Source: Undaria pinnatifida (lineage: Eukaryota > Sar > Phaeophyceae > Laminariales > Alariaceae). Taken from it: a DNA stretch of 64,000 nucleotides. Shown piece after piece: positions 1-12,236 of the stretch. A program made the translations under genes and the position numbers. Positions within the stretch are counted from its first letter, which is position 1. Each line of letters starts with the position of its first letter. Under the pieces are notes generated by a model. The model made no database searches. It was not told the DNA's origin and was given only the letters and a program-made list of their open reading frames with translations. The DNA is taken from assembly GCA_012845835.1 (NCBI GenBank), contig JABAKD010000002.1:5764106-5828105 (forward strand). Reading direction: 5' to 3'.

Positions 1-620
1 TAGCCTGGAAACAAAAGGCTCTTCGTCTCGAACAATTTTGAGACGAGGTTGCGAGTCGGCCTCGGAAGCAGCAATGACAATCTGCTTGTTGGCGTGGGAC
101 CCCACCTCGTCGTAACATGGCGTACCCGGGGAGATACATTATAATATACTTGAAGAGATCGGAGTGCATTAGGCAAATCTTGGACTCAACAACCTCTCAA
201 ACAAGTTCGAGGCAGCGAGATGAGCCTGTCTCGGAAGTAGCAATCCAATCCTTGTCTACTTTTTGGCCGAGGGTCCCATCGCGCTGGAAAATGGTGAACC
301 CATCGAGAAAAAAGGGACTCATGTAGAGAGATTGAAGTACCACATGCCAGAACATGGCGAACCCGAAAAGATAACCGAGAGGCAGAGAGATTGGCCTCTG
401 GGGGTTGTTATCGTTAGGGGACATCCTTGTTCCATCGCCAGGGTTCATAAGTGGATGGATAAGGATCTTGCGCCGGATGTAACTCAGTGATCGCATTGTG
501 CAATCTTCGAGGCCTCAGTTTCCTCGAGTCTTTATCTGGACGGTCGGATACTAGAGGAGTGTAGCTCATCCACTCGACAGGATTGAGTGACGCGATTCTG
601 TGATTATAGGGGATAGGCCT
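1..620. other. Unassigned left edge with small open frames and a short duplication
   Basis: Open frames run on both strands (minus 197-496, plus 224-490) but I recognise neither. The block at 46-90 is repeated imperfectly at 211-257 (GAGG-x-GCGAG... TCGGAAGxAGCAAT). A CGTCTC/GAGACG inverted repeat sits at 25-46. It could be the edge of a mobile element. Confidence 0.25.
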
Positions 621-2074
621 GATCTGCTTGGCAGGTCTGAGTGGTATACTCAGGTGTGTTCAAACCAAATACTCGCGACTCTCGTCCACCAATTCTTGTC
701 TTCAACGATCTCACAGCTAAGGCGCCCTTCTCTTCTTGCATGTTTTTCTCGTAACAGGAGACGTGAAAAACGTCTGCAATTAATACGAACTCGTAGTCAA
801 TCCAAAGTCACCCACACAACACCGCCGTATTACGGCAAAAAGAACCCAGCAATAGCCAGCACCCAATAAAAAAAAGTCGCGACAACTTCATTGCGGTAAA
901 AGAGCGGCGAAAAACAGCGAGACAGGGCCGAGACAGCCACCAGGGCAATCAGTAACCACCATACCCTCCTCCCTGCAAACGAGAGAACGCCGGCCAATCT
1001 AAAGCAACGAAAAATACCGCTGCGGCAATGACATCTCGCCCATATGGTACACCCTAAAGTTCGTTGTAACCGAAGTTGACGACGGGAGAGGAGTAAAGTC
1101 CCTCCCATCCCCCTCGCCCAACCCCCTTCTCCCCCACCCTACCCCCTATCCCCGTCCCATCCCCGCCCTCAAAACACGGCAGAACCATATGCAAACACAA
1201 CACCACACGTCCACAACACAAACTCACTGTCAGTGACGCCGTGCCGCGCCGCACCGCGACTCTCTGCTGCTGCAAAACAGGTATTGACTGTTGTACAGGG
1301 CTCCCCCAGCAGCACCGGCCGGCATTTTCCAGGAAATAGTTTAGTCTCGTGTCCCTCCCGTGTGTTAAACGATCTCAAGATCTCACGCAGTCAACGAGTG
1401 GTCTACTGTACGTGTAAGACAACTGAGCAAAAGCAAAACAAAACAAAACAAAAAAGACACAAGAAACAGAAAAAAAAACATTAAAAAAATAAATAAAAGT
1501 TGAAGGCAACTTCAGGTTGAAGAGGTTGGGAGAAGGACTCTACCTCCACGCACACAGAACCACGCCCTCCCCCCGCCACCACCGCCCATACCCCCCCCTC
1601 CTCCCCCCCACAAACCCACCCGCCCACAGCAGACGCCGAGCAAAACCGCTGGTCGACAGTACTAACCACCTCGAAGCAGTCGCGCAATCAAACACCGAGG
1701 TTAATCCGGCCATCTATCCCCGGTCATATCGAGGACTCTGACAGCCGCCCCCCCCGGCCCCCTCCCCCACATACACGCCTCATCTCGCGCCCCCCCACTC
1801 ACCATTACTCAGGTGGATGCCCCAACAACACAGAGGGGCACAGAGTGACACACAGGGGTGACACAGGGGTCACCCATCGACAATGGTCAGTCGCCAAGCA
1901 AAAGAGCGGTACTGTAAAAAACAAAACACTCCCCTAATCCCGAACGCTAAAAAAAAACAAGACAAAAAGTGCGGCCCCAACACCGAAAGAACCACCCGCA
2001 AGAATCATCCAAGGCAAGCATCAGGCGAAAATATCCCGCGAAATCTTCCCACTCAAAGCATCGCGCTCACGAGT

Positions 2075-2118
2075 ACAACGAGCGAGCACAACGAGCGAGC
2101 ACAACGAGCGAGCACAAC
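2075..2118. repeat. 13-bp tandem repeat just 3' of the AP2A stop
   Basis: About 3.3 copies of ACAACGAGCGAGC, in the presumed 3' untranslated region of AP2A. 621-2074 upstream is otherwise C-rich sequence with no gene seen. Confidence 0.8.
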
Positions 2119-2144
2119 ACCCAAACACAAGCGCCAAATAATCA

Positions 2145-2446
2145 TCATGCGCCCACTCCTCCTCCGCCGCCCCCTTCTCCACCAACTCCTATCCCTCCTC
2201 CTGCACCTGCCCCCCCTGCAAGCTGAGTGCGAAGCACGTTGCAGAGAGCGAGAGCGACAGTCCCATGGACAGCCCGAACAGCAACTCGGAAAATCCCCGC
2301 GGGGGGATCGACTTCTAGGCGCAGCATGGCCCCGAGAGATATCCTGTTGCCTTCTGGGGTGGATGAGCCGGTTCGGAAAGTCCCTGCGGCGGCTAGGGTT
2401 GCGGCGGGGCTGCCACCGTTGCTGCCGGCTACGCCGTCAGCGATGC
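2145..2446 (-). CDS. AP2A: AP2A exon 25 (stop codon)
   Basis: 2 nt plus 99 codons and TGA at 2145-2147, acceptor CCCGCAG. Contains [21 protein letters not shown] and [11 protein letters not shown], equivalent to the end of the alpha platform, followed by a 20-odd residue Gly-rich tail not seen in standard homologues. Confidence 0.9.
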
Positions 2447-5400
2447 CTGCGGGAGGATGGGGGAGGAGATAGGGAGGTTGATGACGGTACGGGGCGCGCG
2501 GTGTGTGTATGATCGACAGACACAGACAGCGGCACACACAGACAAACAACTACGCAAACACGCAAGCAAACAAACAAACAAACAAACAAATCACGCACGC
2601 AAATAAACAAACAAACAAACAAACAAACAAACAAACAAACAAACAAACCATCCAACCAACCAACCAATCACCCAACCACTCAACCACCCAACCACCCAAC
2701 CACCCAACCACCCAACCACCCAACCACCCAACCAACCAACCAACCAAACCAACCAACAAAACCAACCAGACCAACCAACAAACCAACCAACCAACCAACC
2801 AACCAACCCACGAACCACCCAGCAAACCAACCAACCAACCAACCAACCAACTATCCAACCAACCAACCACCCAACCAACCACCCAAGTCAATAAAAAAAC
2901 CACTCACCCATCTTGACGCCCGACAACACCATGGCGCGAATCTCTGCCCAGCGTGCTGCCGTCACCGCCGCTCCGAGACGGACTTCGCACTCCTCTCCTC
3001 TCGCCGAGTTCCCCAGCATCTCCCACCGACGCGCAAAGTCCGAAGCCTCCAGCTGCACCAGTCGCGGGCAGGCGATAAGACACAACAGACCCTCCGTTAA
3101 ACTACTATGCGTCCACGGCTGATTCTATAAGTTTTCGATAGCAATGAGATACAGTAGCCTTTACGAGACGTCTGGATTAGTATTTAGGGTAAAGTATGGA
3201 AATCGGGAAATACATTGATACATGAGTTTTAATGTGGTCCACCAAATTTCCAACGAAAAAAAAAAACGTAGGATTGTTTCCGGACAAAGCTCACACATAT
3301 CTATCTACTTTCCAGTTTCTGGACAAGCCGTGGTCACTGGTAGGTGTCGTCCCTTCTCCCCCCCCCGTTCCCGCCTTCAACTCTTATCGCGCATAGGGTT
3401 CAGCAATCCCACTGCTCGTCGATTTTTGATCGAGTGTTGCTAACTCACGCTCTCGCGCTTTCCGCAAGTCAATTTGTGCACAAAGAAAAAGTCCCCACGA
3501 ATTTATACGGGTACGCACTCGGGGGGATTCGAACTCACGAAACTGACCTATACCAGGCTCGAGGATAACCTGAAACGCCACCGGGGCGACCGCACTATAC
3601 AGCGGTAGCTTGCGCTGCCGGAGTAGTAACGGGGACCGCCGAGAGGGACAGCTCACGCTATCGCTACAGTGGGAACCAAAGGATACGCCAGCCAGCGCTA
3701 GATTGCGAATGCAATTGAGTTAAATCGACACACAACATGTATGAAAATACGTGGAAGTGTGGTGAGCTTACGCTTTCTTTTCCCCCATCCGCCGGAGGAT
3801 AAACAAAAGAAAAAGTTCAGCATTCTACGGTATAGAGGTGACATCACCATTTTTTTTCGGAGGTTCCCTCCCCACTGGAGGGGTTCCTTCTTAAAACCTC
3901 TCCAAAAAAAAAACGAATTCGTAATAAAAAAAAATAAAATAAAATAAACTGCTATGAGTACAGTACACCGGATGACCAATCCCATGGCCGCCTAGGTATA
4001 CAACGAAAAATCGTGCAGAAACATGGCGAAATTTCCGACGGTCGTGGGCTGGGAAGCCCGCCCCGCCATTCAGGAACCGTTTTCGCCAAAAAAAGGTATA
4101 CCTTAACACCTCTCTCGTAGCACGCGGCACTCCCGGGACTTCAAGCCAACCACATCCCGAAGGGAAGCCTTGTACAATAAACCTCATACAATATAGTGGG
4201 TACCCCGATTTAAGAGCGCCCAGGATAAGAGCGTTCGGGACTGACGATGGGGCAAAACGGGGATGTCCAGCCTATCGTACTAAAAAGCTGTGTATTTTCT
4301 ACCACGGATAAGAGCAATGTGTAGTCAAGAGCGCTTGTTTCGGCTTTGCCACGGGGCGCTCTTAACTCCTTCAGAGCCCCCGAACCCTTCCCTACACTAA
4401 ATCCAAGTGATTGTGTCCTCAAAACGGGTTTCCAGTTGTAAAGGCGTTAAATCGGATACCCACCGCACCAAATTTCATACCAGGTACGCAGTACAAGTAT
4501 ATGTACGTGGAAAATAAATCGGAAACCCACCGCACCAAATTTCATACCAGGTACGCAGTACGAGTACGTATACATGAAAAAATATGCATGTTATTGACCG
4601 AAAGGGCGAAGGTGCGCCAAGTAGTCCCCGGTTTGCGTGGCTGGTTTAACCAAAATATCGCCTGCGGCATGCCAGATTGCGTCGCCCCTCGGGAGCCACC
4701 CCACCTCCCGAAGGGGAGCCCGACAGCTTTACAGCATGTGCACAATAATTATTATTTCGGCATATTTGCAAAAGCTCGTCCCGGGCAGCCGCGGGTCTTT
4801 CTCTCGCCCTTACAGCCTCACGCTTTCGGGTGCGAGGCACGCAGGGGGGCCGCCGGGTACAATACACATCGGGGTCCTGGCCGAGCTCCGTGGCGGGTGC
4901 TGTGGTCGAGCGAGCCGGTTCCTTTTCAAGGGAATTAGTTCGGCCTCGTCGAGCCGTGGGACATCACTATAAAAATAGAATAAAAAGTAAAAAAAAGTGG
5001 GGCGGTAGTAGACGTCGTGGGATGTCATCTTGTGGGATACTAAAATGTTTCAGGGTGGTTCATGTGTGGGATTGCAAACGATCCGGCTCTCACCTGAAGC
5101 GGCTCGAGGAAGCTGCAAACCGTCACCGGCAGTCGCAGGTTAAACGCATGTGGTCGCCCATCCAGCATGAACGAAAACGTAGCGGCGGGGGATTCAGAGA
5201 ATGGCTACGCAGCGCACAGCAAGAACAGCAGCAACAACAACAACAACAACCACAACGACAGTAGCGAGGGACGGAGCGAAGGGTGGCAATAAGTCGTAAA
5301 ACAACGCCTGATACAACAAGGGCGGCACATAGTTTTCGGCAAAAAAACATTTGACGGCTTCTGCGACAGCGGTAGCACTTTCGAGGAAATTCTTTTCTTG

Positions 5401-7289
5401 CGGGACAACGGGGCGCTCCTCAATTTGACCCCTTTTGAGAGCCCCCCAAAATCCCTCCCGATAGTAACTTCAAGTAAATTTGTAAAAAAAAAGGGGTTCC
5501 AGTTGTAAAGGCGTTCTAACCCAAAACCGTCGGCATTTCGTCGTTTAATTTACTCCTTTTTTTTTTACCTACAAAAGATCATGGAGATTGTGTATCGGAT
5601 TAGCCCCTTCCATTTTTTCTTCTTAAAAAAAAAAGCCCCTCCGTACAAAAGGCCATGGAGATTGTGTATCGGATTGGCCCCTTCCTTTATTTTTTCTAGA
5701 AAAAAGCTCCCCGAGTGAGAAGCTCCGGAAAAACGGTTACACCTCTACCGTACCATGTGCCTATTTTCTGTTGACGTGAACCAATAACGCCTTTACAGCT
5801 AGCTGGAAATCCTTCCGGGCGACAAATTTACTTCAAGGTAGTATAATATGGAGAGGGATTTGGGGGCTGTAAAGAGGTTTCAAGCTCCAGAAAAATGGCT
5901 TGACCTCTCCCGTAGCATGTGCCATTTTCTGTTATAACGTGAACCATTAACGCCTTCACAGCTGGCTGGAAACCCTAAAGGAAACAAATTTGCTTCAAGT
6001 TAGTATGGGAAAGGATTTCGGGGGCTCTAAAGAGGTTTTAAGCTCCAGAAAAATGGTTACACCTCTACCGTAGCATGTGCCACTTTCTGTTGACGTGAGC
6101 GTTACAGCTGGAAACCCTGTCGGGGGACACATTTACTTCAAGGCAGAAAGGTATGGGGAGGGATCTGGGGGCTCTAAAGGGGTTATTATTACCCAAAAAT
6201 CGTCGGAAATAGCATTCTTGCTTGGCAAACATGATTTTGTTTTTACACCTACGCACTATCAGTTTACCCAAACGTTTTTTTTTTTTCCTCAGAAAGGCAG
6301 TATATCTCCTCAAGTCACCACCCTCAGAAGGAAAAAAAGAGCCAGTGCACATTTAGCGTAGCACGCGTTTTAAGACAAAACAGGAGAAGGCGATGAACAG
6401 TAATGAGCAACGACAACAACAAAACGCCGCAAAACAAGCGAAAATGAAACAAAACAAGAAACGGGAACAAAAAAAGCAGAACAAAACAAAACACAATACC
6501 AAAGAGCAAAAACCAGGCCCAACACCACAATACCGGCACAATACAAAAGAGCAAAAGCCAGGCCCAACACCACAATACCCCCCAAAGAAAAATAAAAAAA
6601 AAACACACACACAAGGCAAAAGGTTAAAAACAAAAAGTAAAACGCAACTTTCCACGAAATTCTCGATTTGGCATCTGTCTATCTTCTCTACAAAACTAAA
6701 AACAACGACACTAAGAGACAAGTCGCTCACCGCCCGCCCACCGCCTATCAGGCAGAGGGCAGCATGTCATGGCGGATGTCCTCACCCAGAGACACTCACT
6801 TGCCCATGAAATTATGCTGTGGGCTCTTCCACCAAGCTTATATACCAAAAAGCAAAAAACAAAAAACAAAAGCCTAAACCCAAAGGCAAAACTAAACAAA
6901 ATACGGCAAGACCACCTAACTATTGTAGCACCCAAAAACAAACAAAAACAAAACCTACACACATAATATAAAAATAAAAGTACAATCCGGCTGTGAGATC
7001 GAAGATTTCGTCGAAACTCATATTTGCAAGCTGTGTGTGATACTCCGATCGCGCGTATTACGGGTTGTGTGTCCTCATTAAGGATATAGGTCGGCGACTC
7101 CCCTTGCAACTACAATGTAGCTATCAGGGTCAACAGGGTGATGTTAGACAGTCTGTGCGCGGGAACTATAAAACGTGTTTCTGAGGGGGACAAAATCTGA
7201 CAGCTGTGGAAGGACATGCATCAGTATATCAAGTGTATCCTGTAATTCGTATAACCGGTGAGGAGAGGGCGGAGTGTTCGAAGGGTTGA

Positions 7290-7333
<44 letters not shown>

Positions 7334-10300
7334 AGGATTTCCCACAGCTTTCGGTCGCATAGATGTAGGGGCTTGCTATACGCGTGGTGCCAGGTCTAGG
7401 CGATGTTCGGGTGGTGGGGAAGGAGAGGGCGTTTGGAGGGGGGGGGGGGGTGAATTGGAGCTACGGGATGGATGACTAGACATATAATGAGGTGATACCA
7501 ACTGCTTTGTAGCGTAATTTACTCTTGTCATATTTGATTATAGATGGGGTGTTTGAACAAGAGGGAGCGGGGGAAAAAAGAAAAGGGGGGGGGAGGGGGG
7601 GGGGGATGAATTGGAGCTACGGCATGGATGACTAGAAAGATAATGAGGTGGTATCAGCTGCCTGGTAGTGTTTCTTACTCTGGCATAACTTGACTTTAAA
7701 AGGGGCGTTTGAACAAGCGGTATCGGGGGGGGACGGGTGGGACAACTCAATATGTGCGCGGAAACTATAAATCCTTCAAGGGGACAAATCTGACGGTCGT
7801 AGAAGGAATGCATCAGTTTATATCACCTGCCTGGTATTGTTTACTTCGTATTATTCTAGCAGATTGGATGTTAGGCGTGGTATACAATGTGATATAGCTT
7901 CGTGGTGTGTTATTGTGCATGGATCGCAAGATAAAACATTTCAATCGATAGGTGTAACCATGTAGTTACCATGACTTTACCGTGTCGATGTGGGGCTCTG
8001 AGGTCGCTAATTATAAGACAGAGACACACATTGCAAAATACAACGAGCGAGGTGATGTTGTCATACAATGTCACCACCATTGAGTACGAGGGGGAGACGT
8101 GCAAATCATCAGTATTTATTAATAGATGGTTACACCTATCGATTGACATGATTTTACCGTGCCGATGTGGGGCTCTGAGGTAGCTAATTATAAAACAGAG
8201 ATACATCTTGCAAAATACAACAAGCGAGGTGACGCGGTCATGCAATGACACCACCATTGAGCACGAGGGGGAGAAGTGCAAATCGTCAGTGTTTTGGGAA
8301 CACTTGATGCACCCTCGCTCAACTACGTTACTTCGTTAAGCATACTTATTTTGGCATAGGATGGGAGGCGATCATGCAGATGGTAAGTAGAAAATACCCC
8401 ACGCACTACCTGGTAGGCTGGTAGCGTGATCTACCGCAATTTTAACATATCTGCCTGTACTTCCTTTTCACATTATTATTTGCTAATGTACGATTATACG
8501 CCAATGATTTAATCCGTATACCAGTATATATTATAAAAAATGAAAAGTACACTTCAGCTGTGAGATAGATCGACCAAAAATGGTTTTTTGATCAAAACTC
8601 AGCTTTGCAAGCTGCGTGCAATACTTCGATCGCGCATGTTACGGGGTGTATACCGTCGTGAAGGCTACACAGGTCGGTGAGCCCCTTGCTAATGCCAGGG
8701 TCAACAGGACTAAGACGTTCTTATATTGTACTGAAAGGCAAAACAAAAACAAATTTACGGCAAGACCACCACACTCGCCCCAGAAAAAAAAATTAAAAAA
8801 TAAAAAATAATAATAAAAAGCAAAACAAACAAATTACGGCAGCAAGACCAAGTGCACCCACCGCCCACCGCCCATCGTAAAACAGCCAGCACCCCACATT
8901 GGTTGACGATGCCCTCCTTACCTGCAGACACTCGCACATGAAAATCTGTTGGGCTCTTCCACCGACTTGAAGGGCGGTTGGAACTTCCCCGAGCTGGGAC
9001 CTTAGGTATGGCACCTGTCAGGGCATCGACAGCCAGACAGAGGCACATATACAGTGGGCACCCCTTCACAAATGGAAACCCGTTTTTGTGGACAAATAAC
9101 TTAGAATTAGTATCGAGAGGGGTTTCGGGGTGCTAAACAGGTTAACGCCTTAACAACCGGAAACCCGTTTTCGTGGAAATCATTTGGAATAGATATGGGA
9201 TAATTTCGGGGCTCTCAACAGAGGTTATGATCCGGGCCGAAAAATTCTCTTCACAAGCGTTCTTCGTTCTTGTGGAAAAGCATTTTTGGAATTAGTGAGG
9301 GAGGATTTCGGGGCTCTGAGAGGTATGACCCGGGCCGAAAAATCCTCTTCACAATCGTTCTTCGTTCTTGTGGACAAGCATTTTCGGAATTAGTATGGGA
9401 GAATTTCGGGGCTCTAAATAGAGGTATGATCCAGGCCGAAAAAAAATCCTTTTCACAATCGTTCTTGTTAACTTTTTCTGCTGCGAAAAATAGTCTACAG
9501 TACGCACAAACTCAAATCAAAGTACTTGACTTTTTTTAGTCGCGGCCGATTGGCCCTCTCTCAACCCGTGCTAATCTCTTAAGACCTTTCGTGACTTGAT
9601 TACGGTACAGCGACACAACAAAAGTACAAACGCGTTCTTACCATGGCGCGAACGTGCAGCACGCGGCAGCGTGTCTTGCAGCAACCCGCACACTGGAATT
9701 CGAAAAAATGGAAAATCGTCGCCACCTAATCTAGCAGCCCGCATAGCTTGGTGTAAAGGGCCCTTAAATCGGCAGTTTTGTTGGTAATTTTTTCCCCCCT
9801 GAAGCTCCAAAAGGATATATTTTATAACCTGGCCTATGTCGACTTTTGCGGGACTTGATAGAAAAAAGCTTAGACCTTATGACAATGGAAAGCCGATAGT
9901 TTGGTCTAAAAGTTTGCAAAGCTTCTTTCGGGGGGTTATTTGCTGAAAGATTCCGGGTAACGTCGCTATGGGGAAAATATTACTGATGCGTTTTTTTTTC
10001 TCTGGCTATTTTTGGGGTCATGCGGTCCAACAGGTCAATTTGTCTATTTTTCATCAAGCCTTGATCAACACTGCCCACCAAACACGATTGACCTTCGGTC
10101 TAGAGGTAGAGACAACCCATGGCCACTCCTCTCCGTTTCGGACAAGACCACATGAGTGTAGGTGACAGCGCAAAGTAGTTTATCTTGATCCATGCTCTAG
10201 GGCGTGAGAGGTTGCTTGTGTTGTCCTGTGGTCTTCCGTCACATCCTATCAAAATTCTGTTTTTCGCCTGTTGGGAGGCGATAGAGTTTTTGTCTCAGTT

Positions 10301-11045
10301 TTCTACACACCAGCTGCCAAATGTGTTTTCAACAGAAGCTTGATCGGCGCCCGCCACAAATCACCGGCCGTAGAGTGGGCGCTCTACACCTAGGGGCCCT
10401 AACGAGCTCGTCACGTTCAGACTTCACCACGCTGTCGTTAATTTCGTCGAACAAAGTTTGTGGAGAACCCGAAATTGCGCCGGGTCTAATTCAAGATCTG
10501 CTTCTGAAATTCTCAGGCCGATGTTGCCAAGATCGCCGCGAGAAATCGCTTTTCCCCGAATTCTGGAAAGTTGCAAAAAATCATTCTACCAAATTGGTTC
10601 CATAGGCGAACGTTCAGGCAAAGTTTGGCTCGGATCTTCAGGAATTTCCAACTTTTGGCCTTCCATGGTCACCGGTCTTGCGGGCCAAAAACAAAAAAAC
10701 GATTGCAATATTCTTCAGGTGTGTAATATTAGTAGTAGCATGAGCACGCAGCAGTACGCGAGTAGGGGTTCCCGTGCGAGTCTTTGCACTGGTGTAGTTC
10801 GGGCACCGCTGTTGTTACCATCGCCAACTAGCAGTGGCGTAATCGTCATTTTTCATCGTCAAATCTTGCCTCTGAAGGCTAAAAGGGTTGAAACCTAATA
10901 CCCTGGTAGTTCAGTAGTAGTAGTAGTAGTGGTAGCAGTAGTAGCAGTGGTAGTAGTAGTAGTAGTAGTAGACTACTGGCAGTAGTAGTTGTAGTAGTAG
11001 CAGCAGCAGCAGTAGTAGTAGTAGTCATAGTAGTAGTAGTATTAA

Positions 11046-11086
<41 letters not shown>

Positions 11087-11091
11087 CTACT

Positions 11092-11134
<43 letters not shown>

Positions 11135-11178
11135 TAGTAGTGGTAGTAGTAGTGGTAGTGGTAGTAGTAGTGGTAGTC

Positions 11179-11212
<34 letters not shown>

Positions 11213-11233
11213 GAGTAGTAGTAGTAGTAGTAG

Positions 11234-11272
<39 letters not shown>

Positions 11273-11273
11273 C

Positions 11274-11308
<35 letters not shown>

Positions 11309-12179
11309 CAGTAGTAGTAGTACCGACAAACATAGCAATCAGAACCAAACATGGTTAAAAACTACAGCAAATTGCGGCTACTAAAATGGAATATACAAAG
11401 CAGTAGGTTTTTGTGCGTATCGAGGGTTCCCGGTCGTGTGCGGCAGAGCAACATGACCGCCTTATTGGGGGAAGCGGCCTTATTCATTCCAGGCTATGAG
11501 TGCGATTCCCCAGTCACGCGAAGCGATTTTCACTGCCTTATATCGGGATAACGCCTTATTCAGACCGACTTATATCGGGATACCGCCTTATTCAGACCGC
11601 CGTATATCGGGATACCGCCTTGTTCAGACCGCCTTATATCGGGGTACCGCCTTATTCAGACCGCCTTATATCGGGATACCGCCTAATTCAGACCGCCTTA
11701 CATTGGGATACCGCCGTGTTCAGACCGCCTTATATCGGGATACCGCCTTATTCAGACCGCCTTATATCGGGGTACCGCCTTATTCAGACCGCCTTATATC
11801 GGGATATCGCACTATTGGGGGCAGCCCTACTGTATCTGCAAATGATACACTACGAAAATAACACGTACCGTTGGGATATCAACCCGGAAGTCGGACAGCT
11901 CTGCGCTTGCCAGATTGTAGTAGTAGAACGTCAGACGTCCCTGAGAAGACCTGTACTCGTGGACCACTCCGATCTGGCCAAACGAAAACATCAAAGGGCG
12001 GGTGGTGGTGGTGGTGGGTTGTTCCCACAAAAACTCGTTGCCATGCCCGCTGGTGCGGTTTTACAGGCTAGAAAAAGAAAACAACCCGACACGGAGAAAG
12101 CAAAGGGCAAAACAAGCATAAAAAATACGGACAAAAAGAAAACGCAAGAACAACAACAGACAACATCAACAACAAAAAC

Positions 12180-12236
<57 letters not shown>

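Noticed and set aside
1883-2512. 209-codon plus-strand open frame
   Set aside because: It overlaps AP2A exon 25 in antisense, and its sequence is Arg/Leu-rich noise from the opposite strand.
3524-3590. tRNA gene suggested by the TTCGAATCC box
   Set aside because: Acceptor stem halves do not pair and the anticodon arm is not formed; parts are dispersed, so a SINE-like origin is preferred.
4411-4938. 175-codon plus-strand open frame
   Set aside because: It lies in AP2A intron 23 and includes a 67-bp tandem duplication; no family recognised.
11025-11352. Open frames of poly-Val, poly-Thr, poly-Leu and poly-Tyr
   Set aside because: Direct translation of the (AGT)n microsatellite.
11530-11815. 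Regular ~32-bp repeats resembling a CRISPR array
   Set aside because: There are no unique spacers between repeats, the units are degenerate and contiguous, and the sequence is eukaryotic.
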